Positions 17,632-26,040 of a stretch of DNA of 49,623 bases are shown here, in pieces; positions within the stretch are counted from its first letter, which is position 1, and each line of letters begins with the position of its first letter. A program made the position numbers and the translations under genes. Source of the stretch: Bacteroidales bacterium (lineage in GTDB: Bacteria > Bacteroidota > Bacteroidia > Bacteroidales > UBA932); NCBI GenBank assembly GCA_017412645.1, contig JAFPWX010000015.1, positions 1-49,623 of the forward strand, given 5' to 3'. The notes under the pieces were generated by a model. That model ran no database searches and was not told the DNA's origin. It worked only from the letters and a program-made list of their open reading frames with translations.

Positions 17632-18510
17632 CTATTTCAACGCTAGAACCTGCTCTAGAGACATCCCCGTGACTTTGGCAATAGTCTCTGCGGGGACTCC
17701 CTGCGAAAGAAAGCCTTTGGCATTCTTCATCCTTTCCTCTTCCCTGCCTTTCTCCTCAGCCAGCTCGGCCGCGTGGTTGATGGCGTTCTTCCAGTCGTTC
17801 TCGTTCATGATACTATTCCTATAAATTTGTAGTTCTTTTGTTGGCAGCTTTGCTATTTCAGCTGCCCGGAAGAAACTCTCGAAAACCCTGTCCTGCAATT
17901 CCTTCGGACGGTTTTCCAATCGTTTCATGTTTCCGAACAAATATACCCACTTTTCCAGAATATTATCCAATTCCTCGACCTTTTTGTGGAATTTCTTCAC
18001 GGCGATGAAGGAGAATCTGAGCAGGTTCGTCATAGGCTGAAAGTCCCTGTCTTCCCTTAATGTGAATGAATGCAGAAACTCATCATCGTCCCAACTGTAG
18101 CCTTCTATCTTCTCCGGCTCAAAGTTGACGATACCTATCGAGTACACCCCCTTCAGATGATAGTCCCAATCGCCCTGAGGAGCCTGGTCGCGAATCTTGA
18201 ACGAAGAAGTCCAGATCTCCCGCTCATAGAAATACGTCTGCTCCGCCTTCTGTACCTCGACCATTACGGTCTCGCCTTTGTCCGTATCGCACACCAGGTC
18301 AAAGCGCGAAGAACGGGAGAAGAAGGAATCGCCCATATCCTCATTGTTCTGGTACGAGATGTCGGTCACCCCCAATTCCGGATACACGGCGTTGATAAAA
18401 CTGATGAGATGCTCTTTGTAGCGGTCGCTACCGAAGAGGGTCTTCCACCCCCAGTCGCTCAGAGGATCTATGTAGACCCCGGCGTCGTAATTACTGTCAA
18501 TTGTAGTCAT
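17632..18510 (-). CDS. Rpn/PD-(D/E)XK nuclease family protein (putative transposase-like)
   Basis: A 292-residue protein of the Rpn / PDDEXK_2 family. The N-terminus YIDPLSDWGWKTLFGSD is the family start. The nuclease core is RFDLVCDTDKGETVMVEVQ, with Asp71 and Glu85-x-Gln87 as probable catalytic residues. The middle region LKGVYSIGIVNF and the C-terminal NEDWKN-like helices also fit. Relatives promote recA-independent recombination, and some act in phage defence or toxicity. It stands alone with its own terminator. It faces the family A elements, but nothing in sequence ties it to them. Confidence 0.85.
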   Translation of the reverse strand: MTTIDSNYDAGVYIDPLSDWGWKTLFGSDRYKEHLISFINAVYPELGVTDISYQNNEDMGDSFFSRSSRFDLVCDTDKGETVMVEVQKAEQTYFYEREIWTSSFKIRDQAPQGDWDYHLKGVYSIGIVNFEPEKIEGYSWDDDEFLHSFTLREDRDFQPMTNLLRFSFIAVKKFHKKVEELDNILEKWVYLFGNMKRLENRPKELQDRVFESFFRAAEIAKLPTKELQIYRNSIMNENDWKNAINHAAELAEEKGREEERMKNAKGFLSQGVPAETIAKVTGMSLEQVLALK

Positions 18511-18620
18511 AACACAGTTTTAAATGTTAATGACCACAATTATATTACAAAAAAACCGACTCCAAGGGAGTAAATCCTGGAGTAAACGTGAATTTTATTG
18601 TTTCTTTATTAAAATAAATC

Positions 18621-19967
18621 TTAATGGAGCTCTACTGTGCACCCCTCCGCAATGGATTTTGCGGAAAGGGGCGTGATGGAGGTCCAGAGGGCGAGGTCGG
18701 CGAGGGTCGCGGGGTAGGAGAAGGCTGGGGCCGGCGAGCCGGACTGACCCGCAGCGCCCTCACCCCGAAGATCCTCCTCGATGGCGCGGAGCATGATGTA
18801 GTCCATGCCGCCGTGGTGACGGTCGGCCGCGAGCGCTTCGGCGCCCCAGCGTCGCCACATAGGATCGAGGTACTCCTCAATATACCCGGCGTCGGGCTCC
18901 CACTGCTCGAAGGGGCTACGGCCTTCGATGTAGATGCGGTGGTTGTCTTCGTCCCAGATGCCGCGAGTGCCCTGAATCTCAATACCATAGCTGCGTGGAC
19001 GCGGCAGGGTGGTGTCGTGCGTGAGGGTCAGCAGCTTACCGTCGGAGGTGCGGGCGACGGTCGAGACGATGTCACCCAAGGTAATCTTCGGGCAGCCTGC
19101 GCCGAGCCTTTCGCGAAGACCGGCGGCTTTGGAGGCGAAGGCGGTCACGTTCGCGAGCGTATGCACGTCACCGATGAGGCAGAGCGGGGCGATGCTGTGG
19201 GTCGGGTAGATGTCGGCGTTCTCGCTGGTGTAGAGCCGGCCGCGCCATGCCTCTGAGGGACGCTCGCGAAGGCCGGGGGCCGCGGCGGAGATGGGCGAGC
19301 CAGCGGCAGTAGAAGCGGCGGCGGGCGAACCGGGGGCCGCCGAGCGAGCGACCGGGGCTGCGTCTCCGCCGAGCACTCCGGCGGCATCGACCAGCTCGTC
19401 GCGAAGGTCGTGACGGTAGCCTCCTCGCATCGATACTATCTCCCCGAAAAGGCCCGCGCGGACCATCTCGCGAACGGCGAGGATGTCGCGTCGGAAGATG
19501 ATATTCTCCAGCGGAAACACTTTCCCAGGAAAGCCCATAAGCGGCTGGTATTCACCGAGTTCGCGCCCACCGCGGATTTCCAGGGCGACATGACATCCGG
19601 CCTTCAGGCAGTCGAGCGCCTGGGGGATGTGGCAGTTCCATGGAGAGCAGATGAAGACCAGTTCGGGGCGCTCTTCCGCCAGCATGCGGCGATAGTCTTC
19701 CGGGCCGTCGGAGTAGAGCCGCAAACCCTCGAAGGGATCGGCCGTACCGGTACCCGCCATCGAAGGAGCCCCAGCATTTTCGGCCGATTTTGACGGACCC
19801 CCCTCCCCAAAAGCCTGGGGGATCTGACGTTTTTGGCTGTTTTTGACAGGGCTGCCTGCAAAACGGGGGTCCGCCGCCGCGATCAGCTCGAAGAACGGCA
19901 TCCCCCGAAGCAGACCCAGGATGGTGCGGCCTCGGTATCCGGCTCCTATTATGGCGGTTTTCATCAC
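18621..19967 (-). CDS. Gfo/Idh/MocA family oxidoreductase with an in-frame palindromic element
   Basis: A 448-residue protein. The N-terminal NAD(P)-binding fold starts MMKTAIIGAGYRGRTIL, with FICSPWNCHIPQALDCLKAGCHVALE as the second family block. The C-terminal alpha/beta domain ends in GGMDYIMLRAIEEDL. Between the first beta-alpha unit (AADPRF, residue 35) and LRLYSD (residue 82) there is an extra segment from family A copy 3, roughly residues 40-66 (KRQIPQ... GGPSKSAENAG). Another Ala/Ser/Pro-rich insertion lies at about 200-235. The substrate is unknown and is probably a sugar derivative. Its start is 13 bp after the stop of the M49 peptidase gene, so the two are probably co-transcribed. 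Confidence 0.82.
   Translation of the reverse strand: MMKTAIIGAGYRGRTILGLLRGMPFFELIAAADPRFAGSPVKNSQKRQIPQAFGEGGPSKSAENAGAPSMAGTGTADPFEGLRLYSDGPEDYRRMLAEERPELVFICSPWNCHIPQALDCLKAGCHVALEIRGGRELGEYQPLMGFPGKVFPLENIIFRRDILAVREMVRAGLFGEIVSMRGGYRHDLRDELVDAAGVLGGDAAPVARSAAPGSPAAASTAAGSPISAAAPGLRERPSEAWRGRLYTSENADIYPTHSIAPLCLIGDVHTLANVTAFASKAAGLRERLGAGCPKITLGDIVSTVARTSDGKLLTLTHDTTLPRPRSYGIEIQGTRGIWDEDNHRIYIEGRSPFEQWEPDAGYIEEYLDPMWRRWGAEALAADRHHGGMDYIMLRAIEEDLRGEGAAGQSGSPAPAFSYPATLADLALWTSITPLSAKSIAEGCTVELH
19772..19853. repeat. Family A palindromic element, copy 3 (inside the Gfo/Idh gene)
   Basis: Arms GCATTTTCGGCCGATTTT and TGACGTTTTTGGCTGTTTTT flank a GGACCCCCC / GGGGATC-type stem. It lies in the coding region and keeps the reading frame on the minus strand. 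Confidence 0.85.
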
Positions 19968-19980
19968 GTTGTCCGAAATT

Positions 19981-22134
19981 TTACAGCGTCCTATACCTTT
20001 CTCCGTAATAAAGCATCTGGCCGAGGTAGTCGTCGGGATAGCTCAGAGTGTAGTCGACCACGACGCCGTCTTCCCCGAACACCGGCTCGATCTCCGGGTT
20101 CACGAAGCCGCCGTAGGGCTTCAGGTTCAGGGCGGCGTAGCGCTCGCGAACTTCGCTGTGCAGTTCCGGGTCGATGTCGACAGCGTACTTCTCGATGAGC
20201 GCCTTGCCGGCCTCGTAGTCGCCCTCGCTCTTGATGCGCTGGATCTCTGCGAGCAGCTCGGCGAAGAGTCCGCGAAGAGCCTCGTAATCGTTTACTACAA
20301 AGTAGGTTTTGCCGTCGCGGACGCGCTTTTCGATGACGCTCCCGGAGGCTCCCGGAACGCCGTCGGCTGCGCCCTTTTCGTAGCACCACTCGGCGATGAG
20401 CTTACGGTTCTGCATGTGCGCTTCGGTGTTCTGGCGACCGAGTTCGACGCGGGTGAACTGGGTCATGATGCCGTTGCGGATGTAGCTCGCGTACTCGGCC
20501 TTGTAAGCTTCCTTGTCGGGCACGATTCCGAGCTCGACCATCTTGGGATCGGCGCAGTAGTAGAGACCGAAGAGGTCGGCGCGGGCTTCCTCAAGCGCGC
20601 TCTGGTACTCGCCCAGGGCGGTGGAGGACACTCCCGGCAGAAGCTGACCGCTTCCGTGACCGAGGCATTCGTGCAGGTCGGTATGGATCTCGTCCATCAC
20701 ATTGCCGTACTTCTTTACGAGTTCTATCTCTGCCTGATTCCACGCAAACTCGCCCAGCACGCTCTTCGGCTGCTCGAGCGCGGCGGCGTTGTAGGCGTGA
20801 GTGATATTGGCGATGGTGACGCTCTTGGAGCCGTGCTCTTTGCGTATCCAGTCGGCGTTCGGAAGGTTGATGCCTATCGGGGTCGACGGGTAGGTGGCTC
20901 CTGCCAGAGCGACCGCGTTGATGACCTTGGCGGAGATGCCCCTGCATTCGGCCTTCTTGAAGCGCGGATCCACGGGGGAGTTGTCCTCGAACCACTGGGC
21001 ATTGGCGCTGAGCGTCTCGGTACGGGCCGATGCCGCCGCGTCCTTGATGTTCACGAGCCCTTCCCAGGTAGCCTTGCGGCCGAGCGGGTCGTCGTAGTCC
21101 TCTATGAAGCCGTTCACGTAGTCCACCGTGCCCAGAGTGTCCTGCACCCAGAGGATGTTGTAGTCGTCCCAGGTGCGGAGGCTGCCGGTGGTGTAGTATT
21201 CTATGAGTTTGTCGATTGCGGCTTTCTGGAGATCGTTCTCGGCGACCTCTTTGGCCTTGCTGAGCTCGCGGCAGATGCGCTCAATGGCGGCGGAGTAGAT
21301 GCCTCCGACCTTCCACTGCTTCTCGACCAGTCGGCCTCCTTCCTTGACGACCTTGCTGTTGAGCCCGTAGGAGACGGGGTGCTTGTCGCCTTTAACTGCC
21401 TGCCGAGCATAGAAATCGTCAACTTCTTTCCGGGAGACGCCGGGGCCGTAGAAGTTCACGGCGCTGGCTGCGACGATGTCTTTGTCGCGGGCGGTCGAGC
21501 GTCTCTGCGGGTAGATGTCGCGGTTGTAGATGACGTCCAGCAGCTCTTCGGCGGTCATGGCGAGGCCTTCGGCTCCGGTCCAGTATACGTTGGAGCTCGG
21601 AAGCGGCTCGACGTGGGCGGCGGGGGCAGCGGCGGGCTGGGCCTCGGAACTTGCTTCCGCGGCGGGGGTGGCTACCGCAGTCGGGTCGGTCTCCCCCTCG
21701 TTCGCCACGTCTGCCAAAAGGCCGGCGAAGTACTCGCGGCTGCACTCCGGGAAGAACTTGTCTTCCGCATAGTGATGATGGATGCCGTTGCTGAAGAAGA
21801 CGCGCTTGGCGTACACCACGAAGGCGTCCCAGTCCGCACCTTCACGAGGACCGGAGTAGTTGGCGAAGATATCCTCTATCGCGTGGCGGATCGGGAGATT
21901 GAAGCGGCAGTACTGGTCCCAGGTGATGTCGCGCCCGAGCTTGGCGGCTTCGGAAAGATGGTAGATGTATTCCTTCTGCTGCAGGCTGAGGTTCTCCCAG
22001 CCCGGGACCTGATAGCGCATGATGCGCAGGTCTGCGAAGGAGTCGATGGAGTATTTGAATTCGGCGTTTTTGGGGGCGCAGGCTGCGGCCGATGCGATCC
22101 CCGCTGCAATTGCAATCATCTTTACGAGTTTCAT
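19981..22134 (-). CDS. Dipeptidyl-peptidase III-like metallopeptidase (family M49), lipoprotein
   Basis: About 717 residues. The zinc motif HECLGH (about residues 488-493) and the second motif EEARAD (about 515-520) match M49, which uses HExxGH and EExR/KAE/D. The N-terminus MKLVKMIAIAAGIASAAAC is a lipoprotein signal with the Cys at 19, so the enzyme is probably anchored in the envelope and clips dipeptides from peptide N-termini. An Ala/Pro/Glu-rich stretch (about 150-178) is extra. I prefer the ATG at 22134 over a GTG at 22140. A TATATTTG box ends 5 bp before the ATG, so the mRNA may be nearly leaderless. Bacteroidota homologues are often mislabelled as dihydrofolate reductase. Confidence 0.88.
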   Translation of the reverse strand: MKLVKMIAIAAGIASAAACAPKNAEFKYSIDSFADLRIMRYQVPGWENLSLQQKEYIYHLSEAAKLGRDITWDQYCRFNLPIRHAIEDIFANYSGPREGADWDAFVVYAKRVFFSNGIHHHYAEDKFFPECSREYFAGLLADVANEGETDPTAVATPAAEASSEAQPAAAPAAHVEPLPSSNVYWTGAEGLAMTAEELLDVIYNRDIYPQRRSTARDKDIVAASAVNFYGPGVSRKEVDDFYARQAVKGDKHPVSYGLNSKVVKEGGRLVEKQWKVGGIYSAAIERICRELSKAKEVAENDLQKAAIDKLIEYYTTGSLRTWDDYNILWVQDTLGTVDYVNGFIEDYDDPLGRKATWEGLVNIKDAAASARTETLSANAQWFEDNSPVDPRFKKAECRGISAKVINAVALAGATYPSTPIGINLPNADWIRKEHGSKSVTIANITHAYNAAALEQPKSVLGEFAWNQAEIELVKKYGNVMDEIHTDLHECLGHGSGQLLPGVSSTALGEYQSALEEARADLFGLYYCADPKMVELGIVPDKEAYKAEYASYIRNGIMTQFTRVELGRQNTEAHMQNRKLIAEWCYEKGAADGVPGASGSVIEKRVRDGKTYFVVNDYEALRGLFAELLAEIQRIKSEGDYEAGKALIEKYAVDIDPELHSEVRERYAALNLKPYGGFVNPEIEPVFGEDGVVVDYTLSYPDDYLGQMLYYGERYRTL

Positions 22135-22139
22135 AACCA

Positions 22140-22147
22140 CAAATATA
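22140..22147 (-). promoter_or_regulatory. Putative -7 box before the M49 peptidase gene
   Basis: The minus strand reads TATATTTG, 5 bp upstream of the ATG at 22134. A start site at the usual distance would fall at or inside the start codon. Confidence 0.5.
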
Positions 22148-22157
22148 GTAAATTATT

Positions 22158-22265
22158 GGCACCTGTCGGGCTGTAGCCGGACAGGTCACTGGGGCGCATG
22201 GTGGCAAGTGGTTGAGTGTCAGCGAAATTCCGGTTTACCTGTCCGGCTGTAGGCCGACAGGTGCC
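22158..22265. repeat. Family B two-hairpin element, copy 1
   Basis: A 108-bp element ending in the perfect inverted repeat GGCACCTGTC / GACAGGTGCC. It holds two hairpins of the form ACCTGTC...GACAGGT, separated by about 50 bp that include GCATGGTGGCAAGT and TGTCAGCGAAAT. The same spacer and hairpins occur in reverse orientation at 38292-38399. Confidence 0.88.
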
Positions 22266-22278
22266 GAGGGGGTGGGGT

Positions 22279-22364
22279 GCGGTAGACGTCCCGTTTTTTG
22301 GGACGTCTACCGCAAAAAAGGCCAAAAATGCAGTAGGCGTCCCGTTTTTTGGGACGTCTACCGC
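22279..22364. repeat. Twin perfect hairpins, possible double terminator after rimM
   Basis: Two 35-bp hairpins (22279-22313 and 22330-22364). The first has a perfect stem GCGGTAGACGTCCC with loop GTTTTTT. The second has two changes in its left arm. The 16-bp spacer contains AAAAAAGGCCAAAAAT, which resembles a family A arm. Lying about 20 bp after the rimM stop, they may end the rpsP-rimM transcript. Confidence 0.75.
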
Positions 22365-22385
22365 ACTTCTGATCGACAGAATCCT

Positions 22386-22841
22386 TTAATACAACCCCAC
22401 CGGGAGATTGAGCACGAGTTCGCGGCGCTCGGGGTCGACGGAGACGATGAAGTCTTCGTGAAGGGGAATCATGAGCTCGCCGACGTAGAGGCAGTAGTTG
22501 CCGGGGATGGGAGCGTCGTCAGTCACGACCCCGAGAAGAGTTTTTCCGTCGTACACCGTCCAGCCGATGAAGTCGGGGCCGTCAGGCTCTTCCGAAACGT
22601 CGGCAAGGATGTCGCGGCCGACCACCTCGTCGGCGTCTTCCAGCGAGCAGATGTCGGTGAGATGGAGGATGTAACGGCTGCCTTTAGGGGTGCAGGCGGA
22701 AATGAAGAAGGGAACCTCGAGCCCATCGTAAACGATGTACACGGGTTCCCCTTTTTCCAGAGTTTCCAGGTCGACGTCGGAGCTCACGAGGAGGCCGCCG
22801 TCGGTCCCGTAGGACTTGAGGATGCGGGCGATTGCTAGCAT
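22386..22841 (-). CDS. rimM: Ribosome maturation factor RimM
   Basis: A 151-residue protein with the RimM N-terminal domain (AIARILKSYGTDGGLLV, then EPVYIVYDGLEVPFFI) and the PRC-barrel-like C-terminal domain (FIGWTVYDGKTLLGVV, then VGELMIPLHEDFIVSVDPE). RimM binds S19 and helps to mature the head of the 30S subunit. It lies 15 bp downstream of rpsP, as in many bacteria. Confidence 0.92.
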   Translation of the reverse strand: MLAIARILKSYGTDGGLLVSSDVDLETLEKGEPVYIVYDGLEVPFFISACTPKGSRYILHLTDICSLEDADEVVGRDILADVSEEPDGPDFIGWTVYDGKTLLGVVTDDAPIPGNYCLYVGELMIPLHEDFIVSVDPERRELVLNLPVGLY

Positions 22842-22856
22842 CGGAAGCGACGCGGC

Positions 22857-23447
22857 TTATTCGGCGGCGGGAGCTTCTTCAGCAGCAGGAGCCTCAGCGG
22901 CGGGAGCTTCCTCGACAGCGGCTTCGGCGGCCTCTTCGGCAACCTCAGCAGCGGCCTCAGCCTCGGCCTCGGCCTGCTTTGCAGCGAGCTTCTCGGCCTT
23001 CTTTGCGAGTTCCTCGGCGCGAGCGGCGTTCACCTTGCGCTCCTCGGCAGCGGCGGCCTTTGCCTTGGCGGCGGCGTCTTTCTCAAGACCCTCGACCTTG
23101 GCGGCTACCTTTGCGTCCCTCTGGGCTTTCCATGCATTCCACTTAGCATCGGCCTGCTCCTGGGTGAGAGCTCCCTTTGCAACGCCACCCTGGAGGTGCT
23201 TGCGGAGGAGGACTCCTTCGTAGGAGAGGATGCGGCGGCACACGAGGCTGGGCTGGGCGCCAACGTTAAGCCATGCAAGAGCCTTCTCGGAGTTGAGAAC
23301 GATGGTTGCAGGGTTGGTGTTGGGGTTGTACGAGCCGAGCTGCTCGATGAAGCGACCGTCGCGCGGTGAGCGTGAATCTGCCACGACAATGTGGAAGAAT
23401 GCGAAATTCTTCTTTCCGTGGCGCTGGAGACGAATCTTAACAGCCAT
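22857..23447 (-). CDS. rpsP: 30S ribosomal protein S16 with long Ala/Glu-rich tail
   Basis: A 196-residue protein. The first 80 or so residues are canonical S16 ([39 protein letters not shown]). The remaining 110 form a helical Lys/Ala/Glu tail ending in repeats of PAAEEA. S16 is usually about 80-90 residues, and extended forms are seen in Bacteroidota. The tail is probably an exposed charged helix. rimM follows after 15 bp. The promoter at 23503-23510 gives a leader of about 50 nt. Confidence 0.93.
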   Translation of the reverse strand: MAVKIRLQRHGKKNFAFFHIVVADSRSPRDGRFIEQLGSYNPNTNPATIVLNSEKALAWLNVGAQPSLVCRRILSYEGVLLRKHLQGGVAKGALTQEQADAKWNAWKAQRDAKVAAKVEGLEKDAAAKAKAAAAEERKVNAARAEELAKKAEKLAAKQAEAEAEAAAEVAEEAAEAAVEEAPAAEAPAAEEAPAAE

Positions 23448-23502
23448 TGTGAATCTGTTTTAAATTAATAATAGGTTTAATATCCCTTTCTCGAAGGGGG
23501 TG

Positions 23503-23510
23503 CAAAGTTA
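23503..23510 (-). promoter_or_regulatory. rpsP -7 box, divergent with the tRNA-Leu promoter
   Basis: The minus strand reads TAACTTTG, with a TTTG about 21 bp upstream (23532-23535 on the plus strand as CAAA). The region overlaps the -33 to -7 interval of the tRNA promoter, so the two may compete. Confidence 0.55.
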
Positions 23511-23519
23511 GAAAAAATT

Positions 23520-23550
23520 TTTGCAATTATCCAAAATATATCTATATTTG
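23520..23550 (+). promoter_or_regulatory. tRNA-Leu promoter
   Basis: TTTG at 23520-23523, a 19-bp spacer, then TATATTTG at 23543-23550. This is an exact match to the Bacteroidota housekeeping promoter. The tRNA begins 10 bp later. Confidence 0.8.
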
Positions 23551-23560
23551 CAGCCCCAAA

Positions 23561-23644
23561 GCGGATGTGGTGGAATGGTAGACACGCTACTTTGAGGGGG
23601 TAGTGGGCGTTTGGCCTGTGTGAGTTCGAGTCTCACCATCCGCA
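23561..23644 (+). tRNA. tRNA-Leu (anticodon GAG)
   Basis: 84 nt that fold as a class II tRNA. The acceptor stem is GCGGATG / CATCCGC with discriminator A. The anticodon stem is CTACT / GGTAG with loop TTGAGGG (anticodon GAG). A long variable arm (TGGGCGTTTGGCCTGTG region) and GTTCGAGTC in the T arm complete it. CCA is not encoded. It reads CUC and CUU codons. Confidence 0.95.
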
Positions 23645-23648
23645 CGAA

Positions 23649-23689
23649 AAGGACCGACAGAGAAATCTGCCGGTCCTTCTTCGTTTTTT
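23649..23689 (+). terminator. Terminator after tRNA-Leu
   Basis: Stem AAGGACCG / CGGTCCTT with an inner CAGA / TCTG pair block, followed by TTCTTCG and a run of six T. It starts 5 bp after the tRNA. Confidence 0.85.
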
Positions 23690-23846
23690 GACATTCTGTC
23701 ACTGGTCCGGGGTTTGCCATAGTTGGTTGTGCAGCCCGGAAGGATGGCCGGAAGGCCCGCCGCAAGGGTTGCCGGGAACGGCCCCCGGATGGCCGGAGAA
23801 GAAATTGGAAGCCGCAGGCTTCTGAAAAACAAAGGAGATTTAAATT
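23690..23846. other. hsp20 upstream region
   Basis: It holds a small perfect palindrome TGACATTCTGTCA (from 23688) and a GC-rich part in which GGATGGCCGGA occurs twice, with CCGGGAACGGCCCCCGG between. A good ribosome site AAAGGAG lies 8 bp before the hsp20 ATG. I cannot place the promoter. Confidence 0.4.
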
Positions 23847-24278
23847 ATGGTACCCGAGAGAAGGACTAATGAGAGTTGGCTGCCTGAAATCTTCAATGAT
23901 TTCTTCGACAACCGTTGGATGGAAAGGGTGAACTATAGCGCCCCGGCCATCAATGTTAAGGAAAACGAAAAAGAGTATGAGGTGGAGGTTGCCGCCCCAG
24001 GCCTCACCAAGGACGATTTCAAGATCAACCTCGACACCGAAGGCAACCTGGTGCTTCACATGGAGAAGAAGCAGGAGCACAAGGATGAGCGCAAACACGA
24101 GCACTTCCTGCGCCGCGAATTCTCGTATGAGCAGTTCCATCAGGAATTCGCCCTGCCGGAGAATGCCGACATCGAGAAGATTTCCGCCCACATGGAGCAC
24201 GGCGTGCTGAACATCCTCATCCCGAAACTCACCCCGTCTGAGGTCAAGAAGAACATCCGGCAGATTGAAATCGGATAA
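23847..24278 (+). CDS. Small heat shock protein Hsp20
   Basis: A 143-residue member of the Hsp20/alpha-crystallin family. The N-terminal arm is short (WLPEIFNDFFDNRW). The alpha-crystallin domain runs from APAINVKENEKEYEVEVAAP to HGVLNILIPK, and includes the beta8/9 motif GVLNILIPK. The C-terminal tail carries IRQIEIG with an IxI motif. It forms ATP-independent oligomeric chaperones that hold unfolded proteins. It is a single-gene unit with a strong ribosome site (AAAGGAG) and its own terminator. Confidence 0.95.
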   Translation: MVPERRTNESWLPEIFNDFFDNRWMERVNYSAPAINVKENEKEYEVEVAAPGLTKDDFKINLDTEGNLVLHMEKKQEHKDERKHEHFLRREFSYEQFHQEFALPENADIEKISAHMEHGVLNILIPKLTPSEVKKNIRQIEIG

Positions 24279-24298
24279 CCGAGAGTTCCCGGTATAAT

Positions 24299-24324
24299 AA
24301 AGGCGCCTCGATTGAGACGCCTTT
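24299..24324 (+). terminator. Terminator after hsp20, possibly bidirectional
   Basis: AAAGGCG / CGCCTTT stem with an inner CTC / GAG block and a GATT loop. It lies between hsp20 and the convergent envelope gene at 24329, and could serve both. Confidence 0.75.
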
Positions 24325-24328
24325 GTTG

Positions 24329-26035
24329 TTAGTTCTCCTTATGTAGCGTTAGCGAGCCGGAGATGTGTTTCCAGGAGACATCCATGTTCTCGCCGGAGCG
24401 CTCGACCTCCTTGAGTTCGTTGCCCCATTTGGGCAGGAGCATCTGGGTGAGGTCGGGGACCACGATGACGTGGTGCTCCTTGATGTAGGCGATTTGGGCG
24501 GCCTTGGCGGCTTCCTGTTGTGGGGACAGGGTCTGGCTGTAGGGCTGCGAAAGATCTATATCCGGCATCTCGAAGTTCTTCAGCTCCTTCATCGCGTTGC
24601 GGAGTTCCTTGAGGGCGCTGGTCTTCTTTTCTTTCTTCTTCTTGCCGGACTTCCCACCGGACTGCTCTTCCTGTTCGGCCTGCGCCTGAGCCATCCTTTC
24701 TTTTGCCGCGGCATCGAGCGATTGTAAATCGTTGCCGGGAGCGCTGGCACCGGTGATCTGTTCCAGTTTCTTAAGGTCGAAGTGATACGACCAGCTGCCT
24801 TCTTCCAGCGACGCCAGCATGGTGGTGATGACGTTCTTGGAACTGTTGGTCTCCGCCTGGCCGGTTATGCCCCACATGATACCTTCGGCCGCCGCTCCGA
24901 TGTGGGCACCGAGGGAACCGCCGGCGCGGCCGATGATGGCCATCACGTCAAAGCCGAGGGCGAAGCCGTCTTCCCGAACCGTTTCAGTGAGGAACGACCC
25001 CATGGTGGGGAATGTGCCGCCGCCGGAACGAGTGACGGGCACGACGTCGAGCATCTGCCAGTGCGGGAGGTCGTCTTCGCCGAGAGACGCGACCACCGAG
25101 AAGCTGCCGTGCATGGTGTAGTCGTGCGCCGGGAGGGTGAACTCGTCGTGGACGGCGATATCGTAGGTCCACTTTTCGGCATCGAGCACCTCCACGTCGA
25201 AGTAGTCCTCCACCTCAACGTAGCAGTTGTTCTCCGGCTGGGCAAGGTACATGTATACGCGCAGACGCCCCTTGCCCTCCTTCACTCCGTGGATGCGGAT
25301 GCGGGCCTTGCCGTCGGCTCCGGTGGTGACTTCCGCGGCCTCGACCGTGAAGATTTCGGTGTTCATTGAGGTGACTTTGAGGGTGTAGCCGTCGATGACC
25401 CAGCGGTCCTGCGTGTCGGTGAGGATGATGTCCATCGCGCCCGTGCAGTCTTTGTAGACGGGGACGGCGGTCTCGGCGCTCGCCACGTGTACCTTAAGCG
25501 GGGTGTACCAGACTTCCACGGCGGCTTCGCCCGACATGCTCTTGTCTTTGGAGGCCTTCTTGTGGCTGGAATCGAAGCTCTGGAAGCCGTCCCAGATACT
25601 CACGAAGCCTTCGTCCATGAAGTCCGTGCGCTCGGTGTAGTGGGTTGCGTCCTTGCTTTCGCGCGTTGTATAGGTGTAGCCGGTGTGACGGGCTGCTCCC
25701 TCGCTATAAGTATCCTGTGCTTCAGTGCTGTCGGCACGGTGAACACGGATAGACGAGGAGAGAGCGTAGTGCTCCCAGTAGACCGTCTGGCCCTTGAGAT
25801 TGTTCTTCATGAGCCCCCCGCGGATATTGGCTCTGGAGTCGATATCGTCGACTATTTGCCTGGCGATGCCGGCGGCGCTGCCGGTGCCGTGCCAGAGTTC
25901 CTCAACGTAGGGAGTGAGTTCGGTTGCGGAGACGCTGCCCCTGAGCGGCGGGGTGGTCTGGGCAGACGAGGAAAGGCCCGCTACGAAGAGGCCGAATGCC
26001 GCGAGCGAAGCGACAATCAGAATAATCCTTTTCAT
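24329..26035 (-). CDS. Secreted protein of unknown function
   Basis: A 568-residue protein with a clear signal peptide (MKRIILIVASLAAFGLFVAG, cut likely after SSAQ). A middle region (about 200-290) has repeated beta-strand patterns with GKARIRIHGVKEGKGRL, like an Ig-type domain. Near residue 440-480 is a very Lys-rich stretch (KSGKKKKEKK) predicted to be helical. The C-terminal region contains VIVVPDLTQMLLPKWG. I do not recognise the family. It follows the lipoprotein gene at 26041 after 5 bp and probably belongs to the lemA-DUF2207 transcript. Confidence 0.6.
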   Translation of the reverse strand: MKRIILIVASLAAFGLFVAGLSSSAQTTPPLRGSVSATELTPYVEELWHGTGSAAGIARQIVDDIDSRANIRGGLMKNNLKGQTVYWEHYALSSSIRVHRADSTEAQDTYSEGAARHTGYTYTTRESKDATHYTERTDFMDEGFVSIWDGFQSFDSSHKKASKDKSMSGEAAVEVWYTPLKVHVASAETAVPVYKDCTGAMDIILTDTQDRWVIDGYTLKVTSMNTEIFTVEAAEVTTGADGKARIRIHGVKEGKGRLRVYMYLAQPENNCYVEVEDYFDVEVLDAEKWTYDIAVHDEFTLPAHDYTMHGSFSVVASLGEDDLPHWQMLDVVPVTRSGGGTFPTMGSFLTETVREDGFALGFDVMAIIGRAGGSLGAHIGAAAEGIMWGITGQAETNSSKNVITTMLASLEEGSWSYHFDLKKLEQITGASAPGNDLQSLDAAAKERMAQAQAEQEEQSGGKSGKKKKEKKTSALKELRNAMKELKNFEMPDIDLSQPYSQTLSPQQEAAKAAQIAYIKEHHVIVVPDLTQMLLPKWGNELKEVERSGENMDVSWKHISGSLTLHKEN

Positions 26036-26040
26036 AGATA

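Noticed and set aside
17632-18510. The Rpn-type gene as the mover of family A elements
   Set aside because: No element lies at its ends in a fixed relation, Rpn proteins are not known to act on REP-like hairpins, and the RAYT-like gene is a better candidate.
19843-22176. A long plus-strand open frame (777 codons) opposite the M49 peptidase
   Set aside because: Antisense shadow of a GC-rich gene. The minus strand has the zinc motif HECLGH, a lipoprotein signal and a promoter, while the plus frame has no recognisable domain.
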